From Cycas panzhihuaensis (Eukaryota; Cycadophyta): a stretch of 64,000 nt of DNA. Made by a program: the position numbers and the translations under genes. This document shows positions 31,951-43,517 of the stretch, piece by piece (the first letter of the stretch is position 1; each line of letters opens with the position of its first letter). The stretch lies in the NCBI GenBank assembly GCA_023213395.1, contig CM041465.1:207645741-207709740 (forward strand), read 5' to 3'. Below the pieces are notes generated by a model. It had not been told where the DNA came from. It saw only the letters and a program-made list of their open reading frames with translations, and searched no databases.

Positions 31951-32500
31951 AAGAAGGTATATATGATTAATACCGAAGATACAATAATATCGGAGGAAGA
32001 AGAAGCACAGGAAATTCATGAAGAAGTTGAAGAAAAGCGGAGGAAGGCTGAAGTAGGCGAACTCTTGGAGCTAGATCACGAAAATGTACACATATCACTC
32101 CAAGCAATTCTGGGACAAAGTGTTACACCACAAACACTTGATTCAAGGGATGATAAAAGGGGCACTGTCATGATTCTAGTCGATAGTGGTAGTACACATA
32201 ACTTTATAAATAGGGCAACTGTAAAGAAGCTTGGAATTAAAATAGAACCAATAAATACATTATAAGTATCAATTACAAATGGGAAAAGCTTGACCGTCGG
32301 AGGATTCTGCAAAAATTAATTTATAGATGGGTGAATATTGCACAAACACATGCATGTTTGCAATGCAAATCGGTGGCGTGGATGCAGTATTGGGAATCCA
32401 GTGGCTTCAAACTCTGGGTAATATAGTCACTAATTATATGACCAAATTTATGTGCTTTCGCCAAGGAGGACGTAAGTATCGATTGCAGGCACCGGCAACA
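31921..32500 (+). pseudogene. Protease region of element E
   Basis: Acidic linker (ISEEEEAQEIHEEVEEK), then MILVDSGSTHNFINRATVKK with an intact D-S-G site near 32180-32220. A stop near 32263 and a shift follow, then [19 protein letters not shown] and [12 protein letters not shown], the flap and C-terminal part. The catalytic site is better kept than in D. Confidence 0.85.
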
Positions 32501-33560
32501 CCACCAGTACAACTAGTCTCATCACACCGAATGGAGAAGATACTCAGGAAAAACCCATCAGCATATATTATGACATGCTATAAGGTTGAAATCGAGGATA
32601 CTCCACCAGAGATTCAACAAATTATAGAAGAATACAAGACAGTGTTCGATGAACCGAAAGGACTACCGCCTCTTCGAGAAAATCAACATGCAATTGAACT
32701 TATACCAGGTGCAGCGCCAGTCAACGTTCGACCATATAGACATCCGTATCATTTACGGAAAGAAATCGAGAAAATCACAAGTGAACTCCTATCCCAAGGG
32801 AGTATTACCCCTAGCACAAGCCCGTTCGTAGCCCCAGTTGTTATCAGTACAAAAAAGGATGGTTCATATAGAATGTATATGGACTACCGGGGTCTCAATC
32901 AATTAACAGTCAAGAACAGGTACCCGATCACCCACATTGATGATCTATTGGACGAAAGTCATGGAGCAAATTACTTTTCAAAAATTGATTTACGCTCAGG
33001 ATACCATCAAATCTGGATAAAAGAAGAAGACGTCTACAAGACAGCGTTTAGAACACATGAAGGCCTATTTAAATTTAAGGTAATGCCATTTGGATTAACA
33101 AACCTTGCAACAACATTTCGAGCACCATGAACGATACTTTTAGGCAAGTCCTCGCAAATTCGTGTTAATTTTCTTTGTTGATATCTTAATCTATAGTAAG
33201 ACATGGCAAGAGCATCTAGAACACACGAAAAACATTTTTGGAATTTTTGCGTGATAATCAATTCTTTGCCAACAAGAAGAAATGTTCGTTTGCAAAGGAA
33301 GAACTAGAATACTTAGGCCATATCATAACTAGAGAAGGTATAAGGATTGATCCAAAGAAAATACAAGCAATTGTCAATTGGCCAACCCCGACAAGTGTTA
33401 CAACAATTCGAGGATTCTTGGGGACAACAGGATTTGTTAGGAAGTTTATAAAGGGTTATGCACACCTAGCAGCACCCCTCACGGATTTAACAAAGAAAGA
33501 TGCATTTGTTTGGAACCTGAAAGCAGAAGAAGCTTTCGGTAATCTTAAGAAGGCCATGAT
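32501..33560 (+). pseudogene. Reverse transcriptase of element E
   Basis: Open from 32327 to 33130: [69 protein letters not shown] shift at 33125 follows. The catalytic box near 33170-33185 reads FFVDILIY where D reads FFDDILI, so the first catalytic Asp is Val. The thumb and connection (NKKKCSFAKEELEYLGHI, IRGFLGTTGFVRKFIKGY) are at 33238-33560. Loss of the Asp plus the shift make it inactive. Confidence 0.9.
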
Positions 33561-33960
33561 AACAGCTCCAGTGTTAACAACACCAGATTTTCGAAACCAT
33601 TCGTATTGGAATGTGATGCATCGAGATTCGGGATAGGAGCGGTCTTACTCCAAGATGAAAGACAAATAGCTTATGAGAGTCGGAAATTAAATAACAGAGA
33701 AAACTCAAACCCATATATGATAAGGAGATGCTCGCTATCATGCACGCCATCCAAAGAATGGCGACAATATCTATTGGGAAATTCCTTTCAAGTGCGCACG
33801 GATCACGATAGTCTCGAAATACTTCCTCGACGTAAGACATTGTCAGATGAGCAACAAAAATGGGTCGATAAGTTGCGAATTTCGATTTCACAATAGTATA
33901 CAAGAAAGGCAAAGAGAACATTATAGCGGATGCATTATCAAGAATCCCGGATGAAGCGAA
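33561..33960 (+). pseudogene. RNase H of element E
   Basis: After a shift near 33600 reads MECDASRFGIGAVLLQDER (first Asp), later a broken stretch near 33720, then FQVRTDHDSLEILPRRKTL and, shifted, KGKENIIADALSRIPDE. Two shifts in 400 bases. Confidence 0.85.
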
Positions 33961-35398
33961 AGAAGGTCCTTCATTGCGGTTGATATCAACAATTATGCCC
34001 TCATGGTTAAAATCCATTAGAACGGAATATATGGCGGATCAAGATATCAAAACTCCTAGATAACATGAAGGGAGTAATTCAGATAAATACCAACAAAAGG
34101 CGTCGATTCTTAGGAATGGCAAAATCGCATTCCCAAAATTCCAAATTAAAGGAAATTATCTTGCAAGAAGCACATTCGGTCCCGAGCGAGCCACCGGTAT
34201 AGACAAGACATATCGGAAGATAAAAGCGTCGTACTTTTGGAAGGGCTTGAAATCGGCGTCCAAAAATTTGTGATGAATGTGACATTTGTCAACGGAATAA
34301 GGTAGAATGTGTAAAGACCCCAGGTCTCTTACAACCCCTACCAATTCCCAACCAAAAATGGGAAGAAATTTCAATGGATTTTGTTACAGGTCTCCCGAAA
34401 TCAGAAGGTAAAGACGCAATCTTTGTCACAGTCGATAGATTAACAAAGTATAGCCATTTTCGAGGGCTATAGTCAACAGCAAAGGCAAGTGACGTAGCAG
34501 AACTATACATGAAAGAAATCCATAGACTACATGGATTCCCTAAAAGTATTGTTAGCGATAGGGATCCAAAGTTTACTAGTAAATTTTGGAAGGATTTATT
34601 TAGAATTGCAGGTACAAAATTACACATGAGCACAGCGTACCATCCCCAAACCGATGGACAGACGGAGATAGTCAACAAATGTCTAGAAGGTTATTTGAGG
34701 AATTTATGCTCAGATAAACAAAATCAGTGGCACAAGTGGCTACACCTAGGCCAGTGGTGGTATAATACAACATACCACTCTTCCACCAAGATGACGCCAT
34801 TCCAGGCTCTTTACAGATACCGGCCACCATCTCTATTGACATGGAATGGATCATCCTGAGTTCAAAGCGTCCAAGAACACCAAAAGCAAATGGAAGACAC
34901 GATTAGAATTCTTAAGGACAATTTAGCAATGGCAAGGAGCAGGATGAAGCAAAGCGGTCTTGTGATCGAGAAAAGGAGCTTCGAGAAGATGGTAGGTTTT
35001 TCTCGGTTACAACCATACAAACAAACGTCATTGAACAAGGCGAAGACACAAAAGCTTGCTCCCGATATTTTGGACCATATCAAATACTTGATGAATTGGG
35101 GAAGTAGCCTACAAACTTAATTCTGACAACAAGCAAGATCCATGATACCTTTCATGTTTCATGCCTGAAGAAAAAGATTGGCGACAAGATAGTACCACAA
35201 ACATCCTTGCCAGAACTCAATGAAGAAGGAAAAATTATGCTAGAACCAGAAGGGATACTCCAAATTCGCACCAGGCAACTTCGAACAAGACAAATCAAAG
35301 AGTACCTCATAAAATGGCAGACATTGGATATAGAAGACGCGACATGGGAATCAGACGAATGGATACAGCAATTTCCAAAGCTACCAATGCTTTGAGGG
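33961..35398 (+). pseudogene. Integrase with chromodomain of element E
   Basis: Zinc-domain remnant near 34210-34305 ([21 protein letters not shown] in a shifted frame). Core: D in [17 protein letters not shown] in VSDRDPKFTSKFW, E in TDGQTEIVNKCLEG, the last two open at 34509-34859. C-terminal: WWYNTTYHSSTKMTPFQAL, a shifted PYQILDELG region, then MPELNEEGKIMLEPEGIL and the chromodomain-like REXIKEYLIKW core (QIKEYLIKWQTLDIEDATWE) ending at a TGA at 35393-35395, which lies inside the hairpin described for this family. Confidence 0.9.
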
Positions 35399-35425
35399 CA
35401 AAGCATCGTTTTCAGGGGGGGGGAC
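35387..35425 (+). promoter_or_regulatory. Terminal hairpin and polypurine tract of element E
   Basis: ATGCTTTG-AGGG-CAAAGCAT (35387-35406) forms an 8-bp stem enclosing the stop codon, followed by AGGGGGGGGGACT just before the 3' LTR. Confidence 0.8.
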
Positions 35426-35426
35426 T

Positions 35427-35931
35427 TGTTGCGTTCTAGGAAAACCCTCTCTTTAGGGGCCATCAGCAACCGACTTAAACCCAGAAATGGCGCGGGAATA
35501 TTAGCCGACCCGATGGCCGGTCTTACGGCCGACTTCATTAATGGTTCACTCCCAGTGAACTATCTTAATTCTGGCCGACTTCAAACAAGATAATCCGGCC
35601 ACTATAAATAGAGAGCAAAGCCCTCATTTGGTATCATCACTTCGGATTGATCTCTTCTACAGTTTCGGCTCTAGGGCTACAGTTGGCTCGGCCTTTTGGC
35701 CTGAGATATTTGGAGGATTCCCGCCTCGAAGGGCAGTCGTTCGATGGGATATTTTGTTTATATTTTGCACAATATATTTACCTTTATTAGTACTATTTCC
35801 ATTACTTTATTTCAGTGTTTTATGGTGAATTTCCTATGTTCATTATTATTTGAGATTGAAGAAATCTATATTAGACCAGTATCTGCGAATTGTTGAGTTA
35901 TTTCTGAATTAAGTTAAAAGCTTCCGCTACA
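35427..35931 (+). repeat. 3' LTR of element E
   Basis: 505 bp, TGTTGCGTTC to CCGCTACA, nearly the same as 30334-30836. GATTT follows at 35932-35936. Confidence 0.95.
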
Positions 35932-36989
35932 GATTTGTCCTTGGAATCTTAGGGTCTGTGGGGATACTTGTTGCCTCGTAATGGCCTGTAATGAGATTTG
36001 GATATTCCTTGTATCCACTTCCAGAAGTTCAGCCTCCTCCCTTTCTATGCTCTGGTCTTGTTCTACTTCTTCCTCTACTTCTTCTAGTATTTTTGCGTCC
36101 TCATTATTGATCATAAAAACCTTCTTTGTCGGGCATTGGTGTACCTCATTCCATTTCCCTCCACATTTGAAGCATGTTACCTTCCTTATGTGCTCCTCTT
36201 TTGTTGTTCCTGAGCTTTCTCCTATATTTTTTATAGCTAATGGAGGGTCTGCGTTTGTTCCTGGTTTTGCCCAATTAGGATTCTGGGTCTAATATGATGG
36301 TGGCTCATATCTCCTTGTATATGTTGGTATGCTATCTCTGATTTCTGCCTCCACATTTCTTGCTATCTGAATTACTACTTGGACGTGTGGTGGATCTACT
36401 GCTTTAATTCTATATTTGATCTGATTTTTCAATCCATTGATATAAGTCTCTAGTAAACATTGTTGTGGTATTTTTTCTGAGACCATACATTGTAGTGTTT
36501 GGAACTATTGTGTGTATTCTTGGACTGTTCCCTGATGTAATCATGTTAACTGAGCAAAGTAATCCATGTTCCAAGAATCATCATATTGCTCTACTAATCT
36601 TGCTCTGAGATTCTCCCAGGTTTGTTATATTGGTAAGTTCATCTTTTTCCACCAATAGTACCACCTGAACGCTCTTCTGTTTAAGTGTAAGGATATTATT
36701 TCCATCTTTTCCTTATTTATTGAGCTATTGACCCTGAAATGGTTCTCTATTTGTAAGATCCAATTTGTGATACTCTTGGATACTTTTAGATCGGATTTTT
36801 CCAAAGATAATCTTGCCCCTTTCCATCCATTATCCATGTTGGGAGTTCTCCTTTCACAAACTCATCCATTGAATCTCTTGGTCTCATTTCCTTGGTTTCT
36901 TGATTGTTCCAGGCATCCATCTGATCTATTCCTGATGCATTGCTATTATACATTTCTCCACCCAACACATTATGTGTTGCTTGATCCAA
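35932..36989 (-). pseudogene. Gag of element D
   Basis: Start at 36989 (MDQATHNVLGGEMYN). The core reads SITNWILQIENHFRVN, LHLNRRAFRWYYWWKK and, after a stop, TWENLRARLVEQYDD; then MVSEKIPQQCLLETYINGLK. A single zinc knuckle TCFKCGGKWNEVHQC sits near 36150-36185, then an acidic end (EEVEEEVEQDQSIERE) that runs into protease across the E insertion. Three shifts or stops. The role is particle formation and RNA binding. The 5-base strip 35932-35936 is E's right duplication. Confidence 0.87.
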
Positions 36990-37206
36990 TTTTGCTAGTA
37001 ACTCCTAGATTAGGATTGTTAAAGCCTTTATGCTCAGGTTTAATTATAATGTGCCTTCAATTTTTTCCTCTGAGGTTCTGAATTGGGCTGTCATCTTCCT
37101 AGGAATGACATTTTTCCTCAACCTCAATTCCATTTCTATTTCCCTTGGGGAAAAAAAATTCCAACCTTTTAGAGCTTTTACCTCTGCCCTTTTCCCTCAA
37201 AATGAA

Positions 37207-37218
37207 GCTCTGATACCA
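37207..37218 (-). promoter_or_regulatory. Primer-binding site of element D
   Basis: GCTCTGATACCA on the plus strand, i.e. TGGTATCAGAGC on the element's strand, two bases from the LTR end; initiator-Met type. Confidence 0.92.
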
Positions 37219-37220
37219 CT

Positions 37221-37712
37221 TGAAGTGATCTAGTTCTACTTTTATAGCAATTTTCCTAGAAAAACACAAGCAATAATGCATAGAAAGATAATAGCTAGAT
37301 GCTATTCAACAGGAAAATGAACAAGGAACAAGAATTATAAAATCCACAAAAGTAAATAATAATCTTTATTATCAAATAATATCAAAAATAGAGTGAAATT
37401 TCGTCAAAATACTAGTCTTTCCTGAAGAAGTGAGCTTCCCTCTTCGAGGCAAGGAACTCTCCAAACTGCAACCCCAAATGGGTGAGCTAATTACAACCCT
37501 AGAACCGAAAATGTGCAGCCAAAGGAATCACCAATGATAATTTGGGATGTAGCCCAAACTTCTTATTTATAGTGATTAAAATATTTCAATTAGAAGTTAG
37601 CTAGATTATAGGTGATATGCTCGAATAGAATTCGGCCAAACTGAGTAATATTCTCCTTAATACAGCTCAAATAGAAGTTGGCCAAACTGGGAGAAATCTT
37701 AGGAACACAACA
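37221..37712 (-). repeat. 5' LTR of element D
   Basis: 492 bp. Two 46-bp U3 units (starting 37619 and 37665) against three in the other LTR. A TATA box reads TATAAATA on the minus strand (37564-37571). Confidence 0.92.
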
Positions 37713-38170
37713 TATTCACAGAGGATGTTTTAGAGACAGTAGGTGGAAACGAGATGTACTCATTCATAGATGGATTATGTGGGTACAAGTCCAGATTGCC
37801 CCAAAAGACCAAGCAAAAACAACTTTTGTTACAGAATAGGGAACATACACATATAGGGTAATGCCCTTTGGCCTTACCAACGCTCTAGCCGCATTCCAAA
37901 GAATTATTATAAACATTTTTTGCAAAATGATCAAGGAAAAAGTGGCAGTTTTAATAGACAATTGGAATCAGCATGGGCTCATGAAAAACCACATAGACAA
38001 CTTAAGGGAAATGTTGCAGACTTGACAGGAAAATAAACTCAGTTGAAATCCAAAGAAATGTGTCTTTCTGGTACCATTCAAGAACTTACTAGGCCATATT
38101 GTGAGCCAAGATGGATTATTGACCAATCTAGCCAAAGTTTCCGCAATCTTACGTTTCCAATACCCCTCAT
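37713..38170 (+). pseudogene. RT of element C, C-terminal part
   Basis: Resumes after D with TEDVLETVGGNEMYSF (37718 onward). TATTC (37713-37717) is D's right flank. Then FGLTNALAAFQRI, a catalytic box changed to VLIDNW (FLDDW in B), and a connection with NPKKCVFL shifted. Several stops. Confidence 0.88.
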
Positions 38171-38930
38171 ATGGGAGCAATTAAAAGGATTGTTAGGACT
38201 AACAAGATACTACAAGAAATTTATCAAAGGATATGCATGTAGATTGGGGCCATTAGTAGGATTGTTAAAAAAGGACGTAGATTGGGAGTGCGGTATGGAA
38301 CAACATCACACTTTTGAATCCTTAAAGAGAGCGATCGTATTTACACCAATATTGAGATTCCCAGATTGGGAAAAGGTTTTTCATGTGCACGTTGATGCAT
38401 TGCAATATGCCATTAGGTGTGTGTTAGCCCAACCTAGTGATCACATGGTGGGCAACCCTATCTACTTTGCAAGTCGAAAGCTGACAAAAGCTGAGCAAAA
38501 TTACACTACAATAAAAAAAGCACTTGGAATGGTATATGCACTGCAAAAATTTTGACACTACTTATTGTCTAATCCATTTATATTCTTCATGGATCCCTAA
38601 GCCCTAATGTATTTGGTGAACAAACCTATAATGAGAGGGCGAATTAGCAAATGGCTCATGTTATTCCAGGAATTTACATTCAAAATAATCGTAAAACTAA
38701 GAAAAGCTCATGTTATGCCAGACCAACTATCAAGAATTACCAACAGAGAAAGAGCCACAAGAATATCCGATGACTTCCCAGACGCAGCATTATTTAGTGT
38801 GGAAGTAGTTCCAACGAAATGGTATGAGGGGATACCAAAATATTTGACAACAAGAGAACTATCGCCAAAAATGGATAGAATAGAATGAAGGAACTTTATT
38901 CAGAAAGCAAAGCCTTATCAATTAATCAAA
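38171..38930 (+). pseudogene. RNase H of element C
   Basis: 38043-38555 open: KGLLGLTRYYKKFIKG, FHVHVDALQYAIRCVLAQ, FASRKLTKAEQNYTT. A stop after ALQKF, then MYLVNKPIMRGRISKWLM and MPDQLSRITNRERA (38607-38888). The frame order equals B. Confidence 0.88.
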
Positions 38931-40072
38931 GGGGGGCTATATAAGTTTGGGTCAAATGAGGTATCATGATGTCGTGCGAAAGCTCACGAGATTAATCAAA
39001 TCATGGTCCAAGCACATGAAGGAGTGGCAAGAGGCCATATAGGGAAAATGGCTACATGGAGGAAAGTATTATCATCAGGATTCTAGTGGCTGATAATGTT
39101 CGAAGACATGAAGAGATGGATACAAAAAATGCGATTGTTGCCAGAGAGTAAGGAAACCCAATCGACAAGATTTTCGGCCACTTATCCCAATCTTGCCTCT
39201 CGCACCTTTTGAAAAGTGAGTACTTGATTTCGTTGGGCCAATTAAACCAACTGCCTGACGTTCCCAAGCTCATTATATCCTAGTAGCAATGGACCATATG
39301 ACTAAATGGGTAGAAGCATGACTACTTTGGAAGCCCAATTTATAAAGCATAACACAATTTTTATATGAAGTAATTATAACACACTTTGGGTGCCCATTGG
39401 AGATTATAAGTGACCAAGAGGTTCATTTCCTCAATCAAACCATAGAAATACTGACATCAACCTTCATGATTAGTCACTGAAAATCTACATGGTATTATCC
39501 ATGAGCAAATGGACAAGCAGAGAGTTCTAACAAAATCATAGAGAATTGTTTATGGAAAATCTATGATGTGGGAAGATCTAATTGGGTTGAGAAGTTGCCA
39601 TCAGTGTTATGGGCGTTTACAACGACATACAAAAGATCGATCGAACAAATACAATTCTAGCTAGTCTACGTGATTGAAGCCGTTCTTCCTATCGAATTTG
39701 AAATTCCAAGTTTGAGAGTGGCTATGCAATGTTGATTGAATGATTTTCACTCCTTATGAAAAAGGTTAAAAGAGCTAATACGGCTAGAGGAAATAAGACA
39801 CATGGCCAAATGGTTGCAAAAAATAGAAAAAGTATGGCAAAAAGCATGGCACGACTGCCATTTAAGGATGCTGCAATTTAAGGAAGGTGATCAAGTGTTG
39901 TTGTACGACAACAAATTCAAAACACACCCTAGAAAATAAAAAATGTGATGGTTAAGACCATACATCGATGAAAAAAAAGTTGAGAATGGTTTGGTTCAAC
40001 TTTGTAAGATCGATGGACCCCTGTTACCAAGGCGGGTGAATGGCAACCGATTGAAACCCTTTCTCAGCTAGG
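38931..40072 (+). pseudogene. Integrase of element C
   Basis: Zinc domain AHEGVARGHIGKMATW, then a shift. Core: IISDQEVHFLNQTIEI with the second Asp, ANGQAESSNKIIENC with the Glu; the first (LDFVGPIKP) has a stop next to it. C-terminal: FEIPSLRVAMQC, FKEGDQVLLYDNKFK, VNGNRLKPFLS and a stop at about 40070. Many TGA/TAG codons where B has Arg, Trp or Gln. No chromodomain. Confidence 0.88.
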
Positions 40073-40389
40073 AAACATCAGCCTACCAAATGAATCAATT
40101 GGTTGTACCATAACGTGTTGCTTGAAGTTGAAGGCAAACCAGATTGCCCAAATGTTGAAACGTGATTTAGTTTGATATGTAAGCAGAAAATACAAAAAAA
40201 TAAAAAAACAAAAAAAACAACTGTAACTCATATCACACAAATAAACAATATGGCAATAATATAAAGGAAAAAATATATTGAAAGAGAGAAAGAGAGAGAG
40301 AGAGACAAAATTATCATAGTGGGAAAAAAATACAAAAAAATAAATGAAAAAACAAAATTGGTAAAAAATATTTAAAAATGAAAAAAAAA
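40073..40389. other. AT-rich spacer after integrase in C
   Basis: Mostly A-runs and a GA microsatellite (near 40285-40303). The matching place in B is a T-run. No gene seen. Confidence 0.5.
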
Positions 40390-40570
40390 AAATAGTATAC
40401 ATACCTATCAGTTACACTATACATACCAAAAAAGGTATGCTAGCAAGTATGCTACATTAACAATAATGTGAAAAGTGACCAAATACACTATACGTACCAA
40501 AAAAGTATGTCATCAGGTACACAAGGACCAAACGTACCAAAAAAGAAAAGTATGTTATACATACCTGCAA
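40390..40570. repeat. Short GTAC hairpin array in element C
   Basis: About three units with ATACATACC-AAAAAA-GGTATG, ACGTACC-AAAAAA-GTATGT and GTACC boxes. It lies between integrase and ORF3, like the longer array in B; in sense orientation B reads ACGTACC-AAAAA-GGTATGT. Confidence 0.75.
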
Positions 40571-40810
40571 GCATTTCCGCATGGTATGTAGAGCGAAACA
40601 TAGAGAATAGATACATCCAACTCTCGAATTGAGCACCATTCCAAAAAAAGCAAGGTTCAAAAAGGCCAGTGAAGCATTTTCAAGTACAAAGATCAAGTAT
40701 TCCAGTAAAGGGATGTCATCCGTTCCTAGACGGTATGCATGTAGGGTTCCATACTCGTTTCTCCTTGTAAGTACTTGTATTGCTTACTGTTTTTCCACGT
40801 AGTATCTAGG

Positions 40811-41918
40811 ATGAAGACAACAAGGTGCCAAGAGACTTTCTTATCTAAATTGAGGAAGGAATTTGAAGGATTACCTGCTCCATTCAAAGCTAAGGTTAAA
40901 CAAACAGGTTGGGGGGAATACATATACCTAAGTCCCCTATATTAAAATCCGAAATTAATGGAGAGCATGTTGATGGAATTAAAAAAAGATATAAAGAAAA
41001 TCAAATTCGATACAAACATTGTTCACAAAATTACAGGGTTTCCCAAGGAAGGAGAGGTTTCGACTGCTACAAATGGTCAAAAGTGGACCATGAGACTTGG
41101 CTAAAGGAATATTGCCAAGAGAATGCTCAAATTTTGTCAGGTGGTATACAGGTGGTAGATATTAGGGATGTGAGGCTCTAGTCGATAGCAAAAATTATAA
41201 ACACCTGGTTCCTGTCCTATCCAAAAGAAAATACACATACATTTCAGGGGGGATGATGCCTATATTACTAGAGGTTCGTGATGGAGAATAGTTGAATTGG
41301 TTTGGATTCTTAGTAGAAAGCATGGCACAACAAATAGGAGGGGTGATAACACATCCGTTTAGACACCCCTCCTTATTACTTGCAATATTAATCTATCAAT
41401 GTCCAAGAATGCAACCTCCCCAACTACATATTTGCCCACATGAACCATTGATAAAATAGTGGGTGGACGTATTTCCGAAAAATACCCAAAACATGGAAAT
41501 AAAAAGAAGAGTAAAGAAGGAAATGACAAAAATTTTGAAGTGGTTACCACAGACACCAAGTGCTTCCATTCTAAATTGTGCCAAACAAGCGGTACATAGG
41601 AGTCCCAAAAGAAGATGAGATGAGGAGGAACTAGAAGAAGAGGCTAAAGGAGAGCCTTCGCTCAAGGAATCGGCAAAGTTTCCTCCCACAATGGAGACAA
41701 GGGAAACGTCATCCCAACCAACACAGACAAAAGGGAAAACTCAAGAAATTATTCACATGATCGAGGAAATGGAGGCAGAGTATAAGGCGAAGATAACCTC
41801 CCTACAAGAGAAAATAAAAGAAAAAGAGGTTATTATTGCAACTCTCACCCAAATAAATGAAGAAATACTGGCAACACGTAAAACAACGTCAGAACAAAGG
41901 CAACAGGGGCAACCTTAG
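40811..41918 (+). pseudogene. Third ORF (ORF3) of element C
   Basis: Start at 40811 (MKTTRCQETFLSKLRKE). A TAA interrupts near 40942, a shift near 41075, TAGs near 41180 and 41458 and one TGA near 41618; the order of conserved blocks matches B: GWGEYIY, NPKLMESML, WLKEYCQENAQIL, SGGIQVVDIRDVRL, HPFRHPSLLLAILIYQCP, an acidic block and the C-terminal coiled coil (IIHMIEEMEAEYKAKI, TQINEEILA). At the two B stops near 7766 and 7720 this copy has sense codons, so between the two copies every block is open at least once. Function unknown. Confidence 0.72.
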
Positions 41919-42004
41919 GACAAAGTGGGGGAGAAGAATACCAAAAATTTTGAATTTTTGAAATGAGCAAAGATGCTCAAACCTTTTTGTTGATTCGGGA
42001 TAGA
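41919..42004 (+). other. 3' untranslated strip of element C
   Basis: GTGGGGGAGAAGAATACC, an AT palindrome, the hairpin TGAGCAAAGATGCTCA and CGGGATAGA before the LTR, the same set as in B at 7135-7228. Confidence 0.6.
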
Positions 42005-42923
42005 TGTTGGGGTTATTTTTGGCACATATGACACTTGGACCGTGGAAAAATCAAGAATGCATGCTTGTATTGAGTTGGAGGATGCAAGTGCGCACAACTA
42101 ATAGACTGTACAGAGATATGTACAAGAAAGTCAAGTGAAAAGAGTCGAAAATGTGCTTTTTGAGTGTGTAACACAAGGTACATACCTTTCTACTACGTAA
42201 CACAGGATATGTACCTTTCAAGTACATCAATAGACAGGAACATACCAGAACAATATGCACAACCAAAACATACTCAAATGCACCTAGAATTGATGACATC
42301 ACAAGGATGAATGTACATACAGGCAAAGAAGACATTGATTAGCGGTTGTAATCATGTGTTGAGGGAAAAGGCACGTGTTATGAAAGAGAATGGTTATGAC
42401 CATGGATCATAACCATTCACTCAAAGGACACCAAAAATAGGTATTTAATGGTATCTTTCTCACCATTCGAAAAGTGTGAGCCAAGTTAGTGAATCTTGTG
42501 ATACATTCTCAGGGGAGAGAACTGAGTTATGCATTGTAGTATATGATCCAACAAAAACATTTCCTATTGTATTCCATTTTGGAATGTATGTAACAGCGTA
42601 TTGTGAGTACTGCTAGAACGCATGCAGGATACATTCTAGAATTGAATGTATTGGTGATATTGCTTAATAAAATAAAGATTTATATGGAATATTGTGTGCT
42701 AGGCATGTTATGATGATTATATGAGGAATGTATGATGGTTTGTGTACTGTTGTGATGAAATAATGTTGATAATGTGATGATGTATTCATACCATGCTATG
42801 TGTAAAGTGATTTTGATAATAGTGAATGGAAACATAAGCATGTTGACTTCATTCTAAACTGGACTATCAACCTATGACCCTTGACAAGTGAATATTTCAG
42901 TAGGGAGATAAGCAAAGCCAACA
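42005..42923 (+). repeat. 3' LTR of element C
   Basis: 919 bp, TGTTGGGGTTAT to AAGCCAACA, pairs with 20659-21589. CTAGA follows at 42924-42928. Confidence 0.94.
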
Positions 42924-42928
42924 CTAGA
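42924..42928. repeat. Target-site duplication of element C, right copy (CTAGA)
   Basis: Same five bases as 20654-20658; copia M coding resumes directly after it. Confidence 0.95.
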
Positions 42929-43420
42929 AAGCTACAAAGAGGATTTTGAGATACTTGCAGGGAACTTTGTAATATGGACTTGAATTCACCCAAAACAACT
43001 TTAGGCTAGAGGGTTTTTCAAATTTTGATTAGGCTAGATGCATTGATAATAGAAGGTCCACTTTAGCATATTGTTTTAGTCTTGGATTTATTGTTGTTAC
43101 TTAAGAGTAGTAAAAAGTAACCTAATATTGCATTTTCTTTTATTAAGGTAGAATATAAAGTTGTACTTGGAGAAACATGTGAATAGAACTGGTTGAGACA
43201 AATTCTTAGTGACTTAGGTATTTACTAGGAGGATGCTATGAAGTTGTACTATAATAATCAAAGTACAATAAAGACAACCAATAATCTAGTGCTCATGCTA
43301 ACACCAAATATATTGAGGTGCACCATCTCTTCATCAGGAAACAAATCCAAAATGGAAAAATTGAGTTGATTGATAGGCCTACAGAAGAACAATTGTTACA
43401 CATCTTCACCAAAGGAGGTT
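42929..43420 (+). pseudogene. Ty1/copia element M, RNase H (part 2)
   Basis: Continues the frame cut at 20658. Recognisable: STLAYCFSLGFIVV, then the C-terminal block ANTKYIEVHHLFIRKQIQNG and RPTEEQLLHIFTKGG, which is the last motif of copia pol (normally DIFTKPLG). Heavily decayed. Confidence 0.85.
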
Positions 43421-43517
43421 GGGCGGTGGGGGGGGAGGCAAAGGAAGTGGGGTATGGAGCAACAACACACTTGGGGGGTGGGGGGGGAGGCAGAGGGGTG
43501 GAATTAAAGTTCACATA
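43421..43517 (+). other. G-rich tract at the end of M
   Basis: Several G-runs (GGTGGGGGGGGAGG) repeated twice, likely an expanded polypurine tract of M. Confidence 0.5.

Larger units (their letters stand above)
30334..35931 (+). mobile_element. Chromovirus element E, complete, youngest of the central nest
   Basis: 5598 bp with LTRs 30334-30836 and 35427-35931, primer site, polypurine tract and GATTT duplications. Gag, protease, RT, RNase H, integrase and chromodomain all present but with several frameshifts and stops. The LTRs differ at only about a dozen sites by eye, mostly in the first 120 bp, fewer than in D or C. It is a close relative of D in gag, protease, RT and chromodomain. Confidence 0.95.
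26174..37712 (-). mobile_element. Chromovirus element D, inserted in C and split by E
   Basis: Ty3/gypsy element on the minus strand. 5' LTR 37221-37712, primer site TGGTATCAGAGC, gag, protease, RT, RNase H, integrase with chromodomain, then 3' LTR 26174-26708. Flanks CATTC (26169-26173) and TATTC (37713-37717) look like a target duplication with one change. E (30334-35931) sits between gag and protease. D alone is about 5.9 kb. Its RT carries a 170-bp segment in three tandem copies. Confidence 0.93.
20659..42923 (+). mobile_element. Ty3/gypsy element C (A/B family), split by D
   Basis: A complete old copy on the plus strand: LTRs 20659-21589 and 42005-42923, duplication CTAGA, with copia M on both sides. 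Internal order equals B: gag, four knuckles, protease, gag-like domain 2, RT, RNase H, integrase, GTAC repeats, ORF3. The RT is cut at 26173 by chromovirus D and resumes at 37713. Without D the element is about 10.7 kb, close to B. LTRs differ from each other visibly (substitutions every few bases in places), so this is an old insertion, older than D and E. Confidence 0.95.
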
